Shown in pieces: positions 57,501-64,000 of a stretch of 64,000 nucleotides of DNA (position 1 is the first letter of the stretch; each line of letters begins with the position of its first letter). The translations under genes and the position numbers were made by a program. The notes beneath the pieces are model-generated. The model had not been told where the DNA came from. It saw only the letters and a program-made list of their open reading frames with translations, and did not search any database. This stretch comes from Fagopyrum homotropicum (Eukaryota; Streptophyta; Magnoliopsida; Caryophyllales; Polygonaceae), in NCBI GenBank assembly GCA_033239125.1, contig BSWB01000008.1, forward strand, positions 19,560,001 to 19,624,000, in the 5' to 3' direction.

Positions 57501-58681
57501 ATACCTCCCGGACTATCTTACGCTCAAAGAAAGAAGTTCTTTAAGGATGTCCGCCAATACTATTGGAATGAACCTCTACTCTTCAAGAGAGGTCCAGATG
57601 ACATCATTAGAAGATGTGTGCCGTAAGAAGAAATGCAAAGTGTCATTCGTCATTGCCATTCTCTTCGTTGTGGAGGACACACTATTTGTCATAAGACTAG
57701 CGCTAAGGTATTGCAATCCGGATTCTTTTAGCCTACATTATTTAAAGATGTGCAAACCTTTGTTGCTTGTTGCGATGCTTGTCAAAGAACAGGGAACATA
57801 TCTAGGAGGAATGAAATTCCTCTAAACAACATCCAAGAAGTGGAGATCATTGATGTTTGGGGAGTTGACTTCGTGGGACCATTCCCATCATCTTGTGGAA
57901 ATCAATACATACTTCTAGCTGTAGATTATGTTTCAAGATGGGTTGAAGCTATTGCTTCTCCAACTAATGATGCGATGGTGGTTGTTAAGTTCTTTAATCG
58001 AACTATATTCCCAAGGTTTGGGACACCCCGAACCATCATTAGTGATGGAGGATCGCACTTCATTACCCGTCGATTTGAGGCTCTACGAGCTAAGTATGGG
58101 GTGACTCACAAGATCGCCACACCGTGCCATCCGCAAACGAGTGGGCAAGTGGAGATTTCCAATAGAGAGATCAAAGGAATTTTGGAGAAAACGGTGTCTA
58201 AGACAAGAAATGATTGGGCATTAAAGCTAGATGACGCATTATGGGCGTATAGAATGGCATACAAGACTCCCATCGGCACAACACCATACAATCTTGTGTA
58301 TGAGAAGTCTTGTCATCTTCCGGTGGAGATGGAACATAAGGCGTATTGGGTTGTCAAGTTGTTGAACTTTATCATGAAGGAAGCGGGAGAGAAACGTCTC
58401 TTAGATCTCAATGAGCTAGAAGAACTCCGCTTGAACACCTATGAAAACGTCAAGATTAAAGAGCGAAGCGTTGGCATGATAAGCACATCATTCCGAAAGA
58501 CTTCAAAGAAGGAGACCTTGTTCTTCTCTCCAATTCTAGACTTCGACTCTTTCCGGGTAAGCTTAAATCTCGTTGGATAGGACCTTATGTTATTAAATAC
58601 GTTTTTCCCCATGGTGCAGTTGAAGTATGGGGTGAGAAGTGTGGAAGTTTCAAAGTGAATTGCCAACGACTCAAGAAGTAA
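54541..58681 (+). pseudogene. Element C pol: protease, RT, RNase H, integrase
   Basis: Begins MAITTRSGV. Protease block CDLGASVSIIPLALCEKVG (about 54985-55035), two stops at 55069 and 55084, then DILADCPVPIILGRPFLAT. An acidic linker (55300-55850) carries two palindrome cassettes in frame. Frameshift near 56070, then RT: GWRMCIDYCKLNN, FGLCNAPTTFQRC and catalytic FMDDFSVYG (about 56568). Stops at 56736, 56814 and 56985. RNase H: VMCDASGVVVG and VIVYTDHSTIQYL. Stops at 57624 and 57731. Integrase: HHCC finger (about 57645-57785), VWGVDFVGPF, ISDGGSHF, NREIKG (intact D, D, E). A frameshift near 58460 precedes the C-terminal RLRLFPGKLKS and VNCQRLKK, with stop at 58679. Confidence 0.9.
55551..55696. 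repeat. Two CCACGGCCGTGG triplet cassettes in pol linker of C
   Basis: First: GCATGG 55551, CCACAGGTGTGG 55571-55582, CCGTGG 55597 (steps 20, 20). Second: CCACGG 55644, full palindrome 55665-55676, CCGTGG 55691 (steps 21, 20). Both are translated; the second encodes NHGQNTTFHGRGTNSGAVE. Confidence 0.85.
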
Positions 58682-58772
58682 TCACCGGAACTCCAAACTG
58701 AGGAAATCGCACCGATTCTCCTCACTTAAGAACAAAAGATTGGTCTAGCTACAAACCTAAAACAAAGCGTTA

Positions 58773-58790
58773 CTTGGGAGGCAACCCAAG
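58773..58790 (+). other. Conserved short hairpin after pol of C
   Basis: CTTGGG, loop AGGCAA, CCCAAG. Counterpart of 5535-5552 in A. Confidence 0.55.
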
Positions 58791-58980
58791 GTATTGCATT
58801 CTTGTTTTTCTTTTTCGTTTTTCTTAGATTAGATTAGTGTAGGTTGTTTTTGTTTGTTTTTCGTTGGTATCTTTCCGGTATGTCTTGTGTCTTTGGATGT
58901 CAGGCTTGAAGAACAACAAAAAAGAAGTGAAGAAAGCCAAATGATCGACGAATTTGGATTTATGGCAGAAATTGGGATTT

Positions 58981-59125
58981 CCACGGGTTTAAATGCCAAA
59001 CCACGGCCGTGGTTTCTTTATTTCAACCCGTGGAGAACAAGGTCGAGAGGAACCAAAGAAAAAAAATGCAAAACCACGGCCAAGGACGCAAAACCACGGC
59101 CGAGGAAGTAATAGTAGGGCCGTGG
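58981..59125. repeat. Two CCACGGCCGTGG triplet cassettes in pol-ORF3 spacer of C
   Basis: First: CCACGG 58981, full palindrome 59001-59012, CCGTGG 59028 (steps 20, 21). Second: CCACGG 59074, CCACGGCCGAGG 59094-59105, CCGTGG 59120 (steps 20, 20). Confidence 0.85.
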
Positions 59126-59524
59126 TTTTTGAAATTTTGAAGGGGCTATATAAGTTCTTCTTCTTCACAAACCACAAGTCTTTACCCTCTTCTCCATGCC
59201 TCTCTTCCAGGCCCCAATCCCTTAAACCTCAATTCTTCATTTGGTGATCGTTTTGCACGATTCTTCGCTCCAAATTGAAGCAAACTTCATTCTATTGCGG
59301 ATTGTGACAACAAACAGCACACACAATCAGAAATCGGGCGAGAATTTGGATTTCATCAAATCCAAAACCTAGGTTTTCTCTCAACTCTTTCCTTGGTTGA
59401 TTTCCTTCGTCTTCTTCGAAGATTTCTAGGAGAACTGACCGGAATTGAACTTAAAATTAGCCTAGGACTGTTGTTGTTGAGATTGTTGTGGATTTATTGA
59501 ATTTTTGAGCAAGATCGTGCAATT

Positions 59525-59578
59525 CCACGGGATGACGTACAAAACCACGGGCGTGGTTTCACCAAGAACAGGCCGTGG
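59525..59578. repeat. CCACGGCCGTGG triplet cassette before ORF3 of C
   Basis: CCACGG 59525, CCACGGGCGTGG 59545-59556, CCGTGG 59573. Steps 20 and 22 bp. Ends 10 bp before the ORF3 ATG. Confidence 0.85.
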
Positions 59579-59588
59579 TTTTTGAAAA

Positions 59589-60967
59589 ATGTTTGGAACT
59601 CGCAAATCAAGCCGAAACAAAAAGAAAGGAGGTGAATGCTCCTCTTCCCAACCCCCTCTCGCTCCTCAACCTACCCCTAGGGTCCCTACAACCACTCGGA
59701 CCACAAAAGACCCTATGATAAAATCTAAAAATGTATCGTTATTTCCCCTAGGTACATTGTGCTTGAAAAGTTTGAGGATTTGCATGTGGTGAATGATCTT
59801 ACATGGATGCTTGAGAGAGCTGGACTTACTCAATTTGTGGGCATTAGGGAGGATGCTTTTGAGGAGATCATGAGTTTTTTTGACCATAGTGTCGTAAATC
59901 GAACGGTTTCCTTCCATTTGATGAACCGCACTCACCACCTCAACATTGCTCAGTTTGGATCTATGCTTGGCTTTGTGGATACATATAATGGGACGTTCCT
60001 TAGGAGCTCTCGAGCTCGTGAGTTTTTGGAGGAGATTGCTATGGTAGTAGGTTCCGAGGACCGTTGGCAACCTGCAGATTCAAAAGCCAAGCTCATCTAT
60101 AACCTTTCCTTCAAGATTGCCCATAAGATCCTTTCCGAGTGCCTTTTCCCTAGGACCAAGACTCCCCAGAAGCTCAAGGCTGATGAGATCTTTATCCTCT
60201 ACTATATGGCGGCCGGTGTCACTCCGGATTGCGCCACTATGCTTGCTGCCACCCTTAGCAAGATCAAGAACAAAGTTAAGGGGAATATCGGTTATGGTGG
60301 GATGGTTATACATATAGCAAAGCAGTTTGGATTTGACTTTTCGGCTTGTGAAGCTTCTACGAGGCATCTAGGGCTTCAGGGTTTCATGACTTGGGGACTC
60401 TTAATTTCACGCCACCGAGGTCCACCATTTGTCTCCGTGCCTTGGGAAGACAAGAGAGGACGAGACATTCCATGGAGCGCCGATTACTCCATCCGGGATC
60501 GACAAAACTTGAAAGCAAATTTTATCCCGATGCATGCCAACCTCCTTGGAGCTCCTGTCTACTACCCCGAGGATGAGCCTGTTGTTGTTGATGAGGATGG
60601 TGATGAGGAGATGGGTGGTGATGAGTTCCAGGATACCGGGGTTGCTGAGCATGCTTTTGGAGATTTTCTGGCTCAGCCGGCGGATTTCCAGGAGCCTCCT
60701 AGGAGATCTACCTACCAGCAGCGGCCTTCCACTTCTTCTTCCTCCCGGCGTGCCAGCGTGAGTGAGCGGCCAACTTGGATGGATGCTCCACCATCTTGGA
60801 TGGGACTGCCACCGGAGTGGATGGCGCAGAGGCCAGCATGGATGGAAGAGCAGCCGGGATGGGTCACCGGACTTACGCAAAGGATAGAGGCACTTGAGAC
60901 CCACTTCAATGCAGCTGAGGATGAGCACCATGACAGCATAAGGATCCTCCGAGATGTTTACCGGTAG
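59589..60967 (+). pseudogene. Element C ORF3, env-position protein (one frameshift)
   Basis: About 459 codons. ATG 59589 gives MFGTRKSSRNKKKGG and a Ser/Pro-rich stretch. A frameshift near 59750 moves to the frame that is then open for 402 codons to 60967. Conserved core: DLTWMLERAGLTQF, IREDAFEEIMSFF, VNRTVSFHLMNR, NIGYGGMVIHIAKQ, TRHLGLQGFMTWGLL. Then an acidic stretch DEDGDEEMGGDE, Ser/Arg-rich SSSSRRASVSE, four or five Pro-x-Trp-Met repeats (about 60765-60870), and a short predicted helix ending RILRDVYR, identical to the end of the A protein. No signal peptide or membrane segment is seen. Basic, acidic and Trp-repeat parts would fit a nucleic-acid- or protein-binding role, but function is unknown. 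Confidence 0.82.
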
Positions 60968-62331
60968 CAGTTTGGGCGTCCATACGACCCAAACTTCTTC
61001 CTATTCCCACCACCACCGGCCCCTATGTGATAACCCGATCGGATTGAGCCGCTTCGTGACTTTGTGATTTTCTTTGTTCTTTTTCTTTTTTTTCGCACAT
61101 TTAGGACAATGTGTATCTTAAGTATGGGGTGGAGTATGATTCTCATGTGATGTAATAATTTGACACTTGCTTCGATCTTATCCATGAACACTTGCATCTT
61201 TCATTTTCTTGTCACACGTTTCCTTTTTGCATTGCATTCTTAAGCTTTGAAAAACCCATAAAAATTTTAAAAATTATGAAAAATATTGTGCTTCTAGGAT
61301 TGGAAAAGACCTCAATGATGAATTTTCTTGTGGATTGATTTTTTGATGGCATTTATGTGCTTGATTTGAATTATGAATTATGGAGAAATTGAGTATATTG
61401 TTTAATCTTCTTGCAAGTTTTATAATGTAAAAATTCATGTGTAAATCATGTTGAGGATTCAAGGTTGAAATCGTATTACAAGTTCTTTCACTTCTTTTTG
61501 AAATGATTAAGGCGCTTCGATTTTTCTAGCTTCTTCTTTATTCATTTAGCCCCTCAATGAAATTTTTGCCTCCTTTACCTATCCGGGAATTAGGAAGTGT
61601 GTAATTTTTGGCATAATTGATGTGGGAGGGCCATAAAAGAAAAAAATGTGCATTCAAAGTATAGAAAAATAGGTTTGGGGATGTTGAACATGAGGATGAA
61701 TAACTCGGAACCATTCACATATCCGGGTGTTTGTGTTTTGCCAAAGTCCAAATGAACGATAGTCCTAACGGAATATGGTACGCCCATCAAGGGTTTGAGG
61801 CATCTCGAAAATTGAGAATCGCCGATCTCCTAGGCTTCGGTTTTTGTGCACCGTTGTCCATACTTCCAAAAAGTAAAGTAAAAGAAAAGTTCGCATGCAA
61901 AGCATATTGGGAAGCAATGTTCTTCAAGCTTGTGTTGTGTAGTTCCTTTTTCCCAGATATCGCACCGCATTACCCTATGAAAAATCCTACCCATTCACGC
62001 TTCTTGGCCTTTACTTGAAAGTCCTTAAGATCTTATGGTTGTTGTTTGGTTTAGTGATCTAAACTTGATTTCCACATGATTGATTTTGACATTACTTTTG
62101 ATTATAATGTTTGTCTTGGAGCTTTTGTAATGTATGATGTTTCTTTCTCATGACATGATTCGTTTTGATTACATAGAAGTTTTTAAGGAAACATGAAGCA
62201 AGATTTTAGAGCGATCTATTGATTAGAAGCACAATACCAAAAAGATTTGTTTTCCCTTGTTTTTCCTTCATATTTCATCCTACCTTATGAACTAGCTTTT
62301 GAAAACCTTGCTTGGGGAGAAACAAGAGACA
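60968..62331 (+). other. 3' untranslated region of C
   Basis: About 1.36 kb of AT-rich sequence colinear with 2066-3275 plus 48-238 of A. Short frames (61731-62018 and others) are not matched by an open frame in A. No gene seen. Confidence 0.7.
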
Positions 62332-62345
62332 AGTATGGGGTATTT
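62332..62345 (+). other. Polypurine tract of C
   Basis: AGTATGGGGTATTT directly before TGATAGC, as in A. Confidence 0.75.
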
Positions 62346-62644
62346 TGATAGCATGAAATATAACGTTATTTTAGGCACATGTTTTGGTTGTTTTTCCCCT
62401 TCTTTTGTGTACATGCATATGAGTTTGAAGCATTTATGAGCACATTCACCTATTATGTTGGTATAGAGATCTACACAAGCTTTGTTGTGTTTATAGGTGA
62501 TTAAAGGCTTGGATTGGAGCATAAATGGAGCATGTGAGAGTATTTGATCATGCTAACATCGAGGGGATGCATTGGAATAGCTAAGGAAGGAGTATGAGTA
62601 GAAAGCTTTGGGAAACAAAGGCTTACACAAAGATTTTGGAGATT

Positions 62645-62769
62645 CAACGGCCAAGTACAAGGAACCACAGCCGTGGTTTTGGAATTTAATTTAATTAAGG
62701 CCGTGGAGGAACATATCGTAGGCTCCCACGGTGGTTTCCACGGCCGTGGAAATTTACTCTTGGTTGTGG
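62645..62769. repeat. Two CCACGG triplet cassettes, outer LTR of C (3' copy)
   Basis: First: CAACGG 62645, CCACAGCCGTGG 62665-62676, CCGTGG 62701 (steps 20, 30, with an AT-rich spacer). Second: CCACGG 62726, full palindrome 62738-62749, TTGTGG 62764 (steps 12, 20). Confidence 0.8.
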
Positions 62770-63306
62770 TTTTGCTAACGACTGCCACGTGTCATACTTG
62801 CCACGTCAACAACGGTTATGGGCCTTTCGTAATTATATTTTCTCTTATAAGAAGGCTAAAGAAAGAGAGAAACAACATCCGACGCTAGAGAGAAGTTGAG
62901 ATCATTTGCAAGATTACATTGTGAGAAGATTTTGGAAGGAAGATTTGGAGAAGTACGCACTTTGATATTGTGAAGTTGGAAGATCTTAGGGTTTTACTTT
63001 GAAGGTGGATTGACATCCCGTTCTTCTTTGTTCTTTGAGATTGTGAGAGATTTCTTATTCTATTTTCATTGAACACAAGCACGGTTTTTGAGTTTAATTG
63101 AGATTGGAATTGCATTCATTATTGAGTTTTCAATGTTTTATCTTTTCTTTCTTTCAATCTTGATTATTGATTTCATTATGAGGATTGTTGGCTAAAACCC
63201 TTAAGCGATTCTAAGGTGAAGGGTTGATAGTTGTTGCATAGATGATAGATTGAACTAAAACAGATTGGACCTTGAGAGTTGCGATGTACCTTCGCCGTCT
63301 ACCTTT

Positions 63307-63359
63307 CCACGGCCAGTTCTTGAGTTCCATGGCCGTGGTTACTCAAGAACTGACCGTGG
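63307..63359. repeat. CCACGGCCGTGG triplet cassette, inner LTR of C (3' copy)
   Basis: CCACGG 63307, CCATGGCCGTGG 63327-63338, CCGTGG 63354. Steps 20 and 21 bp. Confidence 0.85.
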
Positions 63360-63947
63360 TTTTCCCTTGTTTGACGTGTTTTGCTTTTGCTTTGATCCAA
63401 AGTTAAAGATTGGCCCTAACCTAGTCTTAGCTTACCTTTTTTAGGTAGTAGTGAGACTCAACATCCTCTACTTAGGTTTCGAGTGTCACAACCTTAACCT
63501 TTTTGCCTTATCTTTGATTCCCTTGGGTTTGGGCATGGGTATTTGAGAGTTTAATCTTGTCCTCAGATCCTCTTTATAACGAGACTCAACATCCTTTATT
63601 GAGAGAGCCTTTGGGTGAGACTTATGGGTTTTGGAACTTCACCGTACAGCACCCTACCTTAGATTTATACCATTGCAATCCTAACTCTGTCCTTATACCT
63701 TTAGAACATCTTGAATCGATTGCCACAATTGGATACCTGAATCTTTAGAATCACTATTTTCCCATTAATCTTTTCAAAAGCTTCATTTTTTTGCTGGACA
63801 ATTTGCAAACTGAATTTTATCCCCAAATCCCTAAGTTCGACTTTGGAATTCTTGCTTTACTATACCGATCCGTACACTGCGGGTTCGCGTTGCTTGATTT
63901 CAGATTGTATAAATTTAAGACTTTGCACGAACACTTTCAAGCGAACA

Positions 63948-64000
63948 GCCCTCCGGGTGACCTCAAACAAAATTTCGGCAGATTTTATCAATCTCTCCAC
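63948..64000. other. Right flank of element C
   Basis: 53 bp outside C, starting GCCCTCCGGGTGACC. Too short to assign. The left TSD of C is lost, so GCCCT cannot be tested as a duplication. Confidence 0.4.

Larger units (their letters stand above)
58682..59588 (+). other. Spacer between pol and ORF3 of C
   Basis: About 0.9 kb without a conserved frame. Holds the CTTGGG hairpin (58773-58790), two adjacent triplet cassettes (58981-59125) and one immediately before ORF3 (59525-59578). The counterpart in A is 4758-5593. How ORF3 would be expressed (splicing or internal start) is not visible. Confidence 0.7.
41867..63947 (+). mobile_element. Element C: Athila-type Ty3/gypsy retrotransposon
   Basis: Plus-strand element with 5' LTR (41889-42309 and 52204-52803, split by B), tRNA-Asp primer site, gag, pol, third ORF, polypurine tract and a complete 3' LTR (62346-63947). 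Same family as A. The 5' LTR lacks its first ~60 bp and about 0.5 kb in its second half, so the left TSD is lost. Confidence 0.92.
62346..63947 (+). repeat. 3' LTR of element C (complete)
   Basis: 1602 bp, TGATAGCATG...AAGCGAACA. Carries two outer cassettes (62645-62706, 62726-62769) and one inner cassette (63307-63359). The last bases before the edge match the A LTR end. Confidence 0.92.

Overview
This is plant nuclear DNA made almost entirely of nested LTR retrotransposons. I see no intact host gene. Evidence for a plant is the primer-binding sites (plant-type tRNA-Asp and initiator tRNA-Met), Athila-type and chromodomain (Tekay/Del-like) Ty3/gypsy polyproteins, a Ty1/copia polyprotein, L1-type LINE debris, and AT-rich spacers with (TA)n tracts. 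The species cannot be named from the sequence; a dicot is a guess.

Left block (1-38232). A Ty1/copia element (H, + strand) is the oldest layer. Chromovirus E (- strand, internally deleted) sits in H. Athila-type element A (- strand) sits in one LTR of E. Chromovirus D (+ strand, TSD TTATT) sits in the 5' LTR of A, and solo LTR V1 (TSD GGAAA) sits in the 3' region of A. The 3' part of H, already carrying a solo LTR (V2), was tandemly duplicated (28228-31657 and 31658-38232). Chromovirus solo LTR G later landed in the second unit, so the first unit preserves its empty site.

Middle (38233-41866). A GGGTC/ACCCG-rich inverted structure is followed by AT-rich DNA with no recognised gene and a short L1-type LINE remnant.

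Right block (41867-64000). A second Athila-type element C (+ strand) has gag, pol and a third ORF between pol and the 3' LTR. Its 5' LTR is split by chromovirus B (- strand, exact TSD TTATG). C ends at 63947.

All polyproteins carry stops or frameshifts. Long stretches are still readable, including a 422-codon RNase H-integrase run in B and the third ORF of A and C.

The most unusual signal is non-coding. Elements A and C carry repeated triplet cassettes: a half-site CCACGG, about 20 bp later the full palindrome CCACGGCCGTGG, about 20 bp later a half-site CCGTGG. They occur at the same element positions (both ends of the LTR, the pol linker, the pol-ORF3 spacer and just before ORF3). Solo LTRs of different families carry the same architecture with changed flanks (AAATCGGCCGATTT, same CGGCCG core). 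The unrelated LTR of E carries a direct array of GCAGGGGCGG spaced 21-22 bp. This looks like helically phased binding sites or a repeated RNA fold in several retrotransposon families. Distances were counted by eye; no alignment or search was run.
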